Positions 16,811 through 25,761 of a stretch of DNA of 64,000 nucleotides are shown here, piece after piece. The DNA is from Io17-Chloro-G2 sp965226915. Lineage in GTDB: Bacteria; Chloroflexota; Dehalococcoidia; Lucifugimonadales; UBA3495. Position numbers and translations under genes: made by a program. The number at the start of each line of letters is the position of its first letter. The stretch's first letter is position 1. Where the stretch lies: NCBI GenBank assembly GCA_965226915.1, contig CBDDEJ010000007.1:1-64000 (forward strand), written 5' to 3'. The notes beneath the pieces are model-generated. The model worked only from the letters and a program-made list of their open reading frames with translations. It had not been told where the DNA came from and did no database searches.

Positions 16811-18220
16811 ATGAAATCCAACGGACGACGTTTGTTATTCCTGATCGCGGCAACGGCCCTGGTAGCTGTGGCGTGTGGCGGGACTGCTGCGACCCCTGCG
16901 GCTGCGCCTCAAGAGTCAGGCATTTCCCAGTCGGCGGGGGCGCCGGCGGCCACGGCCACATCCTCCACATCAGCGGCCGCCGGTGAGTCAACATCCCCGC
17001 CACCCGATTCTATTGCTGCATCAACTTCTCCTTCCACCGAACCCGTTGCCGCAGCAGTTTCCCCTAAGGCGGATGCGGTTGATACGCCTGTTTCGGCCTC
17101 GGCTGACGCTGCCCAACCAGGAGCTTTCAAAGCGGTGGAGCTCGACCCCAACTTCCAAGACGAACTGGACGAAAGCAGCATTTCGACCCGCGGGTGGAAG
17201 ACTGATTTTAGCCGCCATACGGTGCCCTTCTTTGAGATACTTTCGGGAGGACCTCCCCGGGACGGCATCCCTCCCATAGATCACCCTTCATTTGTCGAGA
17301 TCAGCGATGCCAACGACTGGATTGACGACAAGGAGCCGGTGATCTCCTTGGAAATAGACGGAGTGACTCGCGCCTACCCATTACAAATACTAACCTGGCA
17401 CGAAATAGTGAATGACGAACTCGCCGGCGTTCCCGTGGCGGTGACGTTCTGCCCGTTGTGCAACTCGGCCATCGCCTTTGACCGCCGGTTGGACGGGGTG
17501 GTTTACGACTTCGGCACCTCTGGCAGTTTGCGCTACAGCGACCTGATCATGTGGGACCGCCAGACGGAGTCGTGGTGGCAGCAATTGACCGGAGAAAGCA
17601 TTATTGGAGAATTGGCCGGCCGGAAGCTCGAATTCCTCCCCGCCTCCATAATCTCATGGTCGGATTTCAAAGCCGCAAATCCAGGCAGCCAGGTGCTCTC
17701 CAAGGATACCGGCCATCCCAGGGACTACGGACGCAACCCGTATGCCGGCTACGATCAAGCCGACCGCCCGCCGTTCCTCTACGACGGTATCCCCGATGGC
17801 CGGTTGTTGCCCAAAGAGAGGGTGTTGGCGCTAAGCATCAGCGGCGCCGACATCGCGTTTCCCTTTTCTGTCCTGGAGGTAGAAGGGGCGGTCAACCGGA
17901 CCGTCGGCGGCCAAGACGTGGCGGTTTTCTTCAAAAAAGGGACCCTTTCAGCCCTGGATTCGGGCACGATCGCCAACTCTAGAGATGTCGGCGCCACCGG
18001 CGTGTTCGACCCCAACCTGGATGGCCGGAAGCTCACTTTCCGTTCCGAAGGCGGCACGATCCTAGACCAAGAAACCGGCAGCGAGTGGAACATCCTGGGT
18101 CAAGCGGTGAAAGGCGACTTGACCGGCTCCACGTTGGCGCCGGTAGTCCACGCCAACCACTTCTGGTTCGCCTGGGCCGCCTTCAAGTGGGATACCGAAA
18201 TCTACCGAGGCGTTGGGTAG
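16811..18220 (+). CDS. DUF3179-family lipoprotein
   Basis: ATG 16811 gives a 469-residue lipoprotein with signal peptide and lipobox LVAVACGG. A Pro/Ala/Ser/Thr-rich linker (about 25-105) follows. The DUF3179 domain (about 130-460) contains the conserved ITWHEIVND-like stretch (ILTWHEIVND), VAVTFCPLCNSAIAFDR and TSGSLRYSDLIMWDRQTES. The CPLC motif is the family hallmark, and function is unknown. Placement right after a CcdA-like thiol transporter makes a role in extracytoplasmic thiol or metal chemistry plausible, but that is inference. A miniature element lies 28 bp after the stop codon. Confidence 0.88.
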   Translation: MKSNGRRLLFLIAATALVAVACGGTAATPAAAPQESGISQSAGAPAATATSSTSAAAGESTSPPPDSIAASTSPSTEPVAAAVSPKADAVDTPVSASADAAQPGAFKAVELDPNFQDELDESSISTRGWKTDFSRHTVPFFEILSGGPPRDGIPPIDHPSFVEISDANDWIDDKEPVISLEIDGVTRAYPLQILTWHEIVNDELAGVPVAVTFCPLCNSAIAFDRRLDGVVYDFGTSGSLRYSDLIMWDRQTESWWQQLTGESIIGELAGRKLEFLPASIISWSDFKAANPGSQVLSKDTGHPRDYGRNPYAGYDQADRPPFLYDGIPDGRLLPKERVLALSISGADIAFPFSVLEVEGAVNRTVGGQDVAVFFKKGTLSALDSGTIANSRDVGATGVFDPNLDGRKLTFRSEGGTILDQETGSEWNILGQAVKGDLTGSTLAPVVHANHFWFAWAAFKWDTEIYRGVG

Positions 18221-18248
18221 TCCGCTCAGGCCTCCTGCCTAGGATTGC

Positions 18249-18427
18249 CTAGAGGTCTGGCCGGAAAGCCATTGGCCGGGTTTCGCGCTACGCCAGACAG
18301 ACGTATTATAGTCTTATGTGGCATGATAGTATCTGTAATACGGTTCAAGAACCCACTGTTACATCGACAATCGTCGCTAAGAAAACGGCAGCTTGGAGAG
18401 AATCGGGGTTTCCGTCCGAGTTTCTAG
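18249..18427 (+). mobile_element. 179-bp CTAG-flanked miniature element, copy 3
   Basis: Same 179-bp unit as copy 1, in the same orientation, differing at a single visible position (GATAGTATCTG instead of GATAGTGTCTG). CTAG is present at both ends. It lies between the DUF3179 gene and the next lipoprotein gene. Confidence 0.85.
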
Positions 18428-18562
18428 TGAATAGCTCCCCCGATTAGGCGGAGCCATTTTAGTGGGAACATCCGGTCGAGCGCTAGCTCGCACCAACCTT
18501 CCCAATTCAGAATGTGGGATAACACCCTTCAACCTAAGTCGAGCCGTTTCTAACATCGAAAC

Positions 18563-19327
18563 ATGAATAACTCGCGAAGGATTTTGCCTGTTGTGGTTTT
18601 GATTACTATGTTGGCGGCCGCATGCGGAGGGATTACAGAGCCAGAAGTGATCCCCGTGCATTTGCTTCCAGCGCCTGATCAAAGCAGAGCCGTTGAGCCG
18701 AAAGCCAAATCCACGGGCGCGAACCCCGATCCTTTGGCCGATCCCATACCAGTAAACGAAATCGGGGTGAATGCGCCAGACTTGGCTCCCACCGAATCGA
18801 CCAAGAGTGAGCCAACAGGGGCTGCGAGGGCATCCCAATCTCCGAACACCTCCTTGGCCGGTTCAGACGCCGCGGAGCCGCCAGATCCGGACCTAACCAA
18901 AGACGCTATGGAAACAGCCGAAGCGGTAAGCGTCCCGGATATTTCGAGCGGCATATCGCCATTGCCAGCGGTTGCCTCGCCGCCTGAACCGACTTACGCG
19001 ATTGCGCCTGCCGTGGAAGCGCTAGACCCGCGGGCGTTATTCGCCCAGGCGATGGCTTCGCCAAATTTGATGCGTTGCCTGGGCAGCAGTGTGGGAATGG
19101 AAAACCTGATGCAACTGGCGAACCGTGCGCCGACTGATGAGGAGACCGGGCTCATTCGTTCTTGCTTGATCGAGGGCGAAGTTGCAGGCGGCGTTGCAAA
19201 CCCTGGGACCTCGACCAGACCAGTCAGCATCGAGCCATCGACACCTACGTTGCTAGAGCAAGGATTGGACTCCCCGGGGTTGATGTGGTGCCTTGGCTCC
19301 AGTCAGGACCGGACAAAGTGCATCTAG
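18563..19327 (+). CDS. Lipoprotein of unknown function
   Basis: The 254-residue product begins with a signal peptide and lipobox MLAAACGG, followed by a long Pro/Ala/Ser-rich linker. A short conserved-looking pattern recurs: MASPNLMRCLGSSVGMENLM near residue 170 and DSPGLMWCLGSSQD near the C-terminus. The last ~20 codons overlap, in another frame, a duplicated fragment of an NTF2-like gene (19270-19482), so the natural C-terminus may have been replaced. Function unknown. Confidence 0.6.
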   Translation: MNNSRRILPVVVLITMLAAACGGITEPEVIPVHLLPAPDQSRAVEPKAKSTGANPDPLADPIPVNEIGVNAPDLAPTESTKSEPTGAARASQSPNTSLAGSDAAEPPDPDLTKDAMETAEAVSVPDISSGISPLPAVASPPEPTYAIAPAVEALDPRALFAQAMASPNLMRCLGSSVGMENLMQLANRAPTDEETGLIRSCLIEGEVAGGVANPGTSTRPVSIEPSTPTLLEQGLDSPGLMWCLGSSQDRTKCI

Positions 19328-19482
19328 CCATCAATCAGTCCAGACGCCACGCCGACGGCGCCGAGTACAACGCATTCCCAACTCTCTGGATCTTCACGAA
19401 AATCGACGGACGGTGGGGTGTCCAGTTCCGCTCCTCATTCCTTTCGGAGCCGGTGACGCCGCCGGGAGACGTATCAGAATAG
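19270..19482 (+). pseudogene. 3' fragment of an NTF2-like gene
   Basis: One frame reads SGPDKVHLAINQSRRHADG and then YNAFPTLWIFTKIDGRWGVQ. This closely matches the C-terminal 70 residues encoded by the minus-strand gene at 21702-22160. The 5' two thirds are absent; instead the sequence runs into the lipoprotein gene in another frame. It looks like a truncated duplicate. Confidence 0.7.
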
Positions 19483-19555
19483 CTTACGCAAAACAGACAG
19501 GTCTAGGGCTGTCTATGAAGCCATGCCTGGCGTATTTTAATATACCCAAAACGTT

Positions 19556-20275
19556 CTAGGCTGAATCCTTCCGGGCGCGCCAGTCAGCCATGAATTCTAA
19601 TACCTCGCCCAAGGGCAGGACGTCGGCATATTTCTGGTTCATGTCGAAGAGATTGATGGCGTGGGTTGCCTGGTGGCGGTCAAACACGCACTCCTCGACC
19701 ACCATCATGCGATACCGGTAGGTGCAGCCGTCCACCACGCTGGCCCGGACGCATCCGCTGGTGCTCTCGCCGCAGGTTATCACCGTGTCTATGCCCAACT
19801 GCGTCAGGTGCCCCACCAAAGGCGTCCCCCAGAAGGCACTGGGCGAAGATTTCAACAGCACTGGCTCTCCTGGCAGCGGCGCCACTTCGTCAATGATGTC
19901 CGACTTGCGGTTACGCCGGTCCTGGGCCTCGGGGCTGTTGTCTGCGGAGCGTGATGAGGGCCTGACCGCGCTCCAGCCCTTCAGACCTTCCTGCTCCAGG
20001 CTGGTCATGTGCACGATAGGTATCCTGGCGCCCCTGGCGGCTTGAAGCAATGTCTGGATGTGGGGCACGGCGTCCCAAGCGTCCAATCCACAAGAACTGG
20101 GCCAGTCTTCGGTGGCGTCCAGAAGGTGTTGGGGATGGTCGCCGAAAACCCACCGGTATAGGTCTATAAGAAGCAGGGCCGGGTTCTCGCCAAAGCCGAT
20201 GCGGTTGTGGCCGGTCATTGCCAGATGCGCCTTATCTTGTTCGGTCAGATAGGGGTCCCAAACACGCTCACCCAT
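19556..20275 (-). CDS. Isochorismatase-like cysteine hydrolase
   Basis: ATG 20275 lies six bases after GGAGG, giving 239 residues. The cysteine-hydrolase triad is visible: Asp in ALLLIDLYRW, Lys in VLLKSSPSAFWGT and Cys in TCGESTSGCVRASV. Members hydrolyse amides such as N-carbamoylsarcosine or nicotinamide, or isochorismate; the elongated form with the ESTSGC motif resembles the N-carbamoylsarcosine amidase-like group. Substrate not determined. The gene is divergent from exonuclease III. A second, shorter relative is encoded at 48710. Confidence 0.87.
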   Translation of the reverse strand: MGERVWDPYLTEQDKAHLAMTGHNRIGFGENPALLLIDLYRWVFGDHPQHLLDATEDWPSSCGLDAWDAVPHIQTLLQAARGARIPIVHMTSLEQEGLKGWSAVRPSSRSADNSPEAQDRRNRKSDIIDEVAPLPGEPVLLKSSPSAFWGTPLVGHLTQLGIDTVITCGESTSGCVRASVVDGCTYRYRMMVVEECVFDRHQATHAINLFDMNQKYADVLPLGEVLEFMADWRARKDSA

Positions 20276-20590
20276 GGGTAACCTCCACTGTAATAATGGG
20301 TAACCTAAGCTGCTTTTGTTGGATTGGGGAACGGCAGGGCGGCGGTGCGCCGGGTTGAGAATCGGAAACCTAACGCGCCTGATTGGGCTGAATCTAACAC
20401 CGGCTCCGGCCCTCGTCAATCTAGGTGACGGTGGAACGTTCCCTCGACCACAACGCGCGGCGTAATCGCATTGGCCAGAGAACGCCAAACGGCCCGCCTG
20501 CCAAATCCTGGTTGCCAGCGGGCGCCGCCTATGGCAAAATCCAGCTTTAGCGGCATTTCAATAGCCTGGGTAAAATCAGAGGGGTGGAAC
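20276..20590. other. Divergent intergenic region
   Basis: This 315-bp spacer lies between the isochorismatase-like gene (minus) and exonuclease III (plus). Apart from the two ribosome sites at its ends I see no gene, clear promoter or repeat. The long frame that spans part of it upstream of 20591 lacks a supported start. Confidence 0.4.
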
Positions 20591-21364
20591 ATGAGCGGGA
20601 TCAAAGCTCTTTCTTGGAACGTCAATGGGTTGCGCGCCGTACACCGCAAGGGATTCCTAGACTGGCTTGCCCAGGAAGACCCGGACATCCTGTGCCTCCA
20701 GGAGACGAAACTCAACGAAGAACAGATACCGCCCGAAGTGCTGGAAGTGGCCGGTTATCAGAAGTTCTTCTCATCGGCGGAGCGCAAGGGGTACAGCGGC
20801 GTCGCGATATTCACCAAGCCGGCGCCTGAATCGGTATCCCACGGTTTCGGCATTCCCCAATTTGACAACGAAGGGCGCGTCTTGATCGCCGATTACGGCA
20901 AATTCGTGCTGTTCAACATATACTTCCCCAATGGCCGTTCCAGAGATGACCGTCTGACCTACAAAATGGAATTCTATGACGCCTTCCTGGAGTTCGCCGA
21001 ACGCACCCGCCAGCGGGGCAAGAACATAGTGGTGTGCGGGGACTACAACACCGCCCACAAAGAGATCGACCTGGCCAGGCCCGACGCCAACCAAAAAGTA
21101 TCTGGCTTTCTACCCCAGGAACGGGCCTGGATGGACCAGCTCGTGGCCAAGGGATACGTTGATACTCTCCGGATCTTTAACGAAAAGCCGGACCAGTATA
21201 GTTACTGGGATCAGATGACAAAGGCCAGGGATAGGAACGTTGGCTGGCGCATAGATTATTTCTTTGTTGACCAAGGGTTTGTTCCCAGCGTAAGCAATGC
21301 CTTCATCCTGCCCGATGTAATGGGCTCGGACCACTGCCCAGTGGGAATTGAGATCGACTGGTAG
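20591..21364 (+). CDS. xth: Exodeoxyribonuclease III
   Basis: ATG 20591 gives 257 residues, the normal length for ExoIII/AP endonucleases. The metal-binding and catalytic motifs are present: SWNVNGLRA at the N-terminus, LCLQETKL, IYFPNG, VCGDYNTAHKEIDL, WRIDYFF and the terminal GSDHCPVGIEI. The enzyme cleaves DNA 5' of abasic sites and has 3'-exonuclease activity in base excision repair. GAGGGG precedes the start. Upstream in-frame codons to 20471 are not needed for the fold. Confidence 0.94.
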   Translation: MSGIKALSWNVNGLRAVHRKGFLDWLAQEDPDILCLQETKLNEEQIPPEVLEVAGYQKFFSSAERKGYSGVAIFTKPAPESVSHGFGIPQFDNEGRVLIADYGKFVLFNIYFPNGRSRDDRLTYKMEFYDAFLEFAERTRQRGKNIVVCGDYNTAHKEIDLARPDANQKVSGFLPQERAWMDQLVAKGYVDTLRIFNEKPDQYSYWDQMTKARDRNVGWRIDYFFVDQGFVPSVSNAFILPDVMGSDHCPVGIEIDW

Positions 21365-21701
21365 TGGAAGGCCTCAGACGCGTGGTTCTACGCGCGTGGT
21401 TCTAAAATGGGCAATCCTTAGACAGGCTCAGGACGAACGGTGGTGGAGGTGAACCCATTTTTTGAGCATCAACCGGGTTCAAACCAAAAGACATGACTCA
21501 ACACCACCGCTCATGGTGACGAGCGTTACGCAATTACCCCATTAAAGTTTACGCTCGAATGCCCCCTGCGCACCAGGTGAGGTTCAAGCCGGAAGACGTC
21601 ATTCGCTGCCTCTTTTCGTCAGGTGTTTCGGGGTGGGAGGGGACCAGGGTCGTCTGTTCACTACTTGCAAACATTGCGAGTTCTCCGCATGCCTGGTCGG
21701 T
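21365..21701. other. Intergenic region with short dispersed repeats
   Basis: No gene is supported in these 337 bp. A tandem CGCGTGGTTCTA pair sits at about 21379-21404. An imperfect inverted arrangement CAGGCTCAGGACGAACGGTGG (about 21425) versus CCACCGCTCATGGTGACGAG (about 21505) resembles common intergenic hairpin repeats. It separates convergent exonuclease III and the NTF2-like gene. Confidence 0.4.
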
Positions 21702-22160
21702 CTAAGTAAGCTGCTCTGATACCTCTCCAGGTGGCTGCACCGGCTCTGAGAGAAATGAAGAGCGGAATTGAACGCCCCATCGTCCATCGATTTTCGTGAA
21801 TATCCAGAGGGTAGGGAACGCGTTGTACTCGGTACCGTCGGCCCAGCGTCTCGACTGACCTATGGCTAGATGGACTTTATCCGGGCCTGATTGAACGGCA
21901 TCAATCGAAGTTGTGGCTGTGTGGTCCCATCCCTGAGCGCTTAGATGCGCCATCAAGGTTTCCCCGCGAGTAGCCCGAAAATCGTCCGCAGTCCGCCATA
22001 CCTGGAATTCGTTGTCTCCGGATAGCCTCCGATGCGGAAAATGCATCTCAGCGACCACCCCGTCCATATCTCGGGCCTGGGACGCGGCTTTCCAACGGTT
22101 GAAGGATGCTTTAGCCTGTTTGATTGCACTCAGACCTGCAATAACAAAGCAGGACCCCAC
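21702..22160 (-). CDS. NTF2-like protein, start uncertain
   Basis: The 152-residue frame contains ARDMDGVVAEMHFPHRRLSG near the N-terminus and FPTLWIFTKIDGRWGVQFRS near the C-terminus, the layout of small NTF2/SnoaL-fold proteins. The only upstream start is a GTG inside a GGACCCC/GGGGTCC hairpin, with no ribosome site, so the 5' end may have been lost to a rearrangement. A truncated copy of the 3' part occurs at 19270-19482. No function assigned. Confidence 0.55.
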   Translation of the reverse strand: MGSCFVIAGLSAIKQAKASFNRWKAASQARDMDGVVAEMHFPHRRLSGDNEFQVWRTADDFRATRGETLMAHLSAQGWDHTATTSIDAVQSGPDKVHLAIGQSRRWADGTEYNAFPTLWIFTKIDGRWGVQFRSSFLSEPVQPPGEVSEQLT

Positions 22161-22187
22161 AGCGAGAGGAATGCTGCGGGGTCCCTT
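22144..22187 (-). terminator. Hairpin, possible terminator for the upstream small frame
   Basis: On the minus strand GGACCCCGCAGC and GCTGTGGGGTCC pair with one mismatch around a nine-base loop, followed by TGCTTTGTT. The stem core resembles that of the strong terminator at 11388-11426, but the T tract is weak. Confidence 0.4.
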
Positions 22188-22213
22188 AGTGACTACTAGT
22201 TGTAATTTTTAGA

Positions 22214-22459
22214 CTAACTTATTGTGGTCGCTGCTTCGCTTTCGTAGCCATGGCCTAGTTCTTCCCGGTAATCTTCGTATGTTTGATTCCGAATGCTCTT
22301 CAAGTCCTCGTTAGAAATCCTCTTCCGAATAAAATCTATCACAACGAACCTCATAGCGCGTCCTGTAATAGCCAAATAGAAGTCCTTTTGGTGCTCCCAA
22401 AATTTATCCCAAATTAGACGTTGTCGCCAGCACCTCCATTTTGGAGCGCAAGAGACCAA
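22214..22459 (-). CDS. Small hypothetical protein (81 aa)
   Basis: The frame encodes an aromatic and charged peptide with FWEHQKDFYLAITGRAMRFV and YEDYREELGHGYE. This composition looks more like real protein than the surrounding shadow frames. No family is recognised. Its 5' end lies about 45 bp from IS1380 copy B, so it could be the remainder of a gene cut by that insertion. Confidence 0.3.
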   Translation of the reverse strand: MVSCAPKWRCWRQRLIWDKFWEHQKDFYLAITGRAMRFVVIDFIRKRISNEDLKSIRNQTYEDYREELGHGYESEAATTIS

Positions 22460-22775
22460 GGCGCTCGAGAATGTCGAACAATGGGTTTGACGGTGATTTA
22501 CTCCGAATCCACCGATGGACCCGGATGGAGGGGGTGAGGACAGCGGAAGAGGGGGGAGGGAGTTGCAGGCGCGATGATCCGGGCTCGAATTCGGGTAGAC
22601 GGGAGGTTGGCGGGCGGTCGCAGGCGCTTTTGGGGGCGCCGATGGCGGTCTGCAGTGGCTGTGCTGAGCGAGATGGCGGGATAGGACACGGGAAGAGGCG
22701 CTCGCGGACCGGGACTGGCGCGAGTTTGCCGGGACGTTCAGTTGGCCGGATGGCGGGTCAGTTGCAGACGGGTCG

Positions 22776-24064
22776 TCAGGCTGGGAGTGGCAGGGCGCGC
22801 AGCCGGGCCAGGGCGCGACTGAACTGGGTTTCCCAAGGCCAGCGCTGGGGCAGATGCAGGGTGAGGCGGCGCGCCGAGCGGGTGAGCCGTCCGGCCAGGG
22901 AGAAGAACCGTCGCCTGAGGGTCTTGGTGGTCACGATCTGCTCGCCCAGGCCGATGCGCGCGGTCCAGCGGGCCAGGTTGTGGGCCATCACCTGGACGGC
23001 CAGCCAGGCGCCGTTGGCGGCGAAGCGGCCGGACGGCATGTGGTTCAACCCGACGCCGTACTTGAGGTTGCGTATCGCATTCTCGATCTCGGCGTGGCGG
23101 CGGTGGTCGGCCTCCAGTTCCAGGGTCTCTCCGTCCCGGTCGGTGATGAAGCCGTGATAACTGTAGGTGGCGAAGAGGGCCAGTTGGGAACCGGGGGTCG
23201 GCTGCACCCGCCGGACGATGAGCCGCACCGGCGCGGCGTCCGGCTCACTCTGGAAGGGGGTATAAGTCGTCTCGGCCACAGCGGCGGCGCCGTCCATCCA
23301 GTAGGGAATCGGCGTCCAGGCAGCTTCGGGTATGGCCTCGATGAGATTGCGCAGGCTTTTGTGCTGGCGGATGGTGATGGAGAAGCGCACGTCCAGCTTG
23401 CGGCAGACGGCGACCACGGCGTGGGTATAGAAGCCGCTGTCGGCCCGCAGGGTGATCTGCCCGCTGGCGCCAGCGTAGCGCACCCGCCCCACCGTCTCCC
23501 GCAGGAAGTGGGCGGCCCCGCGGGCGGTGTTGGCGCGGCCCTCGCGCAGCCGGGACATCAGCACGTCGCCGGCGCCGGCGGCGACGGCCAACAGCGGGTG
23601 ATAGCCCCGGGCGCCGGTGTAGCCGTGGTGGCGGGCGCCCTCCTTGGCCAGTCCGTAGGTCTCGCAGATCGTCGAATCAAGGTCGATGGTAAATGGTGCG
23701 TCGCCGGGTCCGGCTCCGGCCTGCCAGGCCCGGGCCAGCAACTCGCGGCTCACCCGGTCCAGTTGGCGGACGTGGCCCCAGCGAAAGCTGCGCAGGAAGG
23801 CGCCCAGGGTGGAGGGCGCCTTGACCACACTGCCCAGGGTGCAGGCTGTCCCGCCGGCGCGCAGCGCATCGGCGTCGTCGATGCAGTCGCCGCCCGCCAA
23901 CGCAGATGCCACCAGCGTCATCATCTTGTCACCGGTGTTGGCTCGGCCTGGGGCCCGGCCCAGGTCCAGGCGCCGGTCAACCAGTTGGGAAAGGCCGAGG
24001 TGCAAGGCCAAGGTGGCGGGAAGGAGCAGGCCGGCATTGTTGACCAGGCGGTGGTCGTCGAAGG
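22776..24064 (-). pseudogene. IS1380-family transposase, 5' end disconnected by IS66
   Basis: Codons from about residue 15 to the end are intact and nearly identical to the 441-residue transposase of copy C, including the DDE residues. The start codon and first ~14 codons lie 1.4 kb away at 25496-25541, beyond the IS66 insertion. A fused frame reading out of the IS66 end exists but has no natural start. Confidence 0.88.
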
Positions 24065-25495
24065 GAAACTGTTCAGAGTTGAGGGGAAGTGAGCAACCGG
24101 CGGCATTCCAGGAGGGGATTGAGACCTCTGGCCCGCCAGGTGCCAAAGAGGGATGCCAAGGTCATCTTGCTGTCGGCGCCCTGCCCTGAGCGGGTGCCGC
24201 CGCTGATCTTGCGACTGGTTACCAGATGCCGCAGGCTCCGCTCGGCGGCGTTGTTGTCTGAGGGCACGGCTGGGTCCGACACGAAGACAAACAGTTCCTT
24301 GATGAACCGTTCCATGCGCCGGCAGAGCTTGGCCTGAACCGCCAGGGGATCTTTAAGGAAAGGCCGCGCCAAGACCATTAGTTTCTCCTCCAGCATTAGC
24401 TGGGTGCGATGGCCTGGCTGGGCTCGGGGAAGGACCGAGGCCTTGGCCTCCGTGTAGACCTGGTGAACCGCCTCGGCCCACTGAGCCAGCCCAGCGTCTT
24501 CTGGGTACAACCCTTTCAGGTCATGGATATCCCGCAGCAGATGAGCCCAGCACCGTTGCTTCAGGCCCGGGTAGTGGTTATAGGCCGCGTAGAAATCACT
24601 GACCAACACTCCGCTGAAGGAGAAATCCAGCACCTCATCCACCACCCCCTTATCCCGACCCCGACGCAGGAAGTATCGTTCGCTGGGAGTGCTGAAGGTC
24701 CAAACATAGCCGTTGCTCCCGTCCTGGCGCCAGCCGGTTTCGTCGCCCTGCACCACGGGACTGGCGCGGACTTGCTCGAGCATCCCTCGCACCGCCGTCT
24801 CAGCCTGACGGGCTACTCCATGGACGGCCTGGACGATGGCGCCAACACTCAGGTGCAACTGATGGACGCTCTCCAGGTACCATTGGATGATTCTTATGGG
24901 CAACCGTCCCTCCTCCCGCAGGGTCACCATCAGGCTTACCAGATTGACCCCCAGGCGCTGCTGGCCCAGAACCACCCCCTGCAGGGCCTCTTTGGGCAGC
25001 CGGCGCCGCTGGCATACCGGACAGATGCGGGCTACCAGGGCGTGCTCGGTCACTTCTACCGGAGCCACCGGTAGCTCAATGACTTCCCGAGTTCGCTGTA
25101 CCCATCCGCCGTTCAGGTGAGTCCCGCAGTCGGGACAGACCGCCACGGCATGCTCCACCCGCCGGGTAGGAGTCATGCGCTGGCGGGCGAAGCCATGGCG
25201 GCGCGGCTTTCTGGGCTCCTTTTTCTCCGGCGCTTGCCGGCTGGAGTGCGGCTGATTACCCGGCATCCCCGACGACCCGCGCCGGTTGGGACGGGATTCC
25301 AGAACCCCAATCCGCCTTTGCAAATCGGCAATGACTGCCCGCTGGCCGGCAATTATCTCCAGCAGAGTTTCGCGACTCGCCGCGTTCAGGTCTAGTTCAG
25401 TGTCCACCTCCCTGGTATGCCACAACTCCCCCGGCCATGCCAGCGTTTTTCCAACGGCTTTGAGCCAATTCACCTCATCAAGTCTGAACAGTTAC
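24065..25495 (-). mobile_element. IS66-family insertion sequence nested in IS1380 copy B
   Basis: The 1431-bp element is bounded by imperfect inverted repeats, GAAACTGTTCAGAGTTGA at one end and GTAACTGTTCAGACTTGA (reverse complement) at the other. It is flanked by the 8-bp direct repeat GTCGAAGG at 24057-24064 and 25496-25503. The 8-bp duplication is typical of IS66. It has a single transposase gene without the small accessory frames, as in the ISBst12-like subgroup. Confidence 0.93.
24073..25473 (-). CDS. IS66-family transposase (TnpC-type)
   Basis: The 466-residue product has an N-terminal leucine-rich coiled stretch (about 30-65), a basic region, and a zinc-finger-like segment (about 110-160) with CPDCGTHL and ICPVCQRR. 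The DDE catalytic core has QGDETGWRQDG, VLVSDFYAAYNHYPG and DNNAAERSLRHL. It appears intact. It mobilises the element in which it lies. Confidence 0.93.
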   Translation of the reverse strand: MNWLKAVGKTLAWPGELWHTREVDTELDLNAASRETLLEIIAGQRAVIADLQRRIGVLESRPNRRGSSGMPGNQPHSSRQAPEKKEPRKPRRHGFARQRMTPTRRVEHAVAVCPDCGTHLNGGWVQRTREVIELPVAPVEVTEHALVARICPVCQRRRLPKEALQGVVLGQQRLGVNLVSLMVTLREEGRLPIRIIQWYLESVHQLHLSVGAIVQAVHGVARQAETAVRGMLEQVRASPVVQGDETGWRQDGSNGYVWTFSTPSERYFLRRGRDKGVVDEVLDFSFSGVLVSDFYAAYNHYPGLKQRCWAHLLRDIHDLKGLYPEDAGLAQWAEAVHQVYTEAKASVLPRAQPGHRTQLMLEEKLMVLARPFLKDPLAVQAKLCRRMERFIKELFVFVSDPAVPSDNNAAERSLRHLVTSRKISGGTRSGQGADSKMTLASLFGTWRARGLNPLLECRRLLTSPQL

Positions 25496-25761
25496 GTCGA
25501 AGGTGATGTGGATGCGGTCGAGGTGGTTGCGTGGTAGCATCTATTGGGTGCTCCTTGTTTCTGGTCGGTTTTCTGTTATAAAACCATTATCCCAGATTCA
25601 GAGGAGCACTTCCTTCCCTATCCGCCCTGTCGCGACACGCCCTCTATCGGTGGATTCGGGCTAAACCGGCCACCGGTATATAATCCAACGGTTGAACCAA
25701 TTGGTTGCCCATAAGATTATTACCATGGCCGTCTCGTCTGGGGCGGTCCCGGAGGCGTGAC

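Larger units (their letters stand above)
22503..25659 (-). mobile_element. IS1380-family insertion sequence, copy B, interrupted by IS66
   Basis: Same CCGAATCCACCGAT inverted ends as copies A and C. Without the nested IS66 and its duplicated 8 bp the element is 1718 bp, as in copy C. Insertion of IS66 at 24065 separates the first codons of the transposase (25496-25540) from the rest. Confidence 0.92.
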
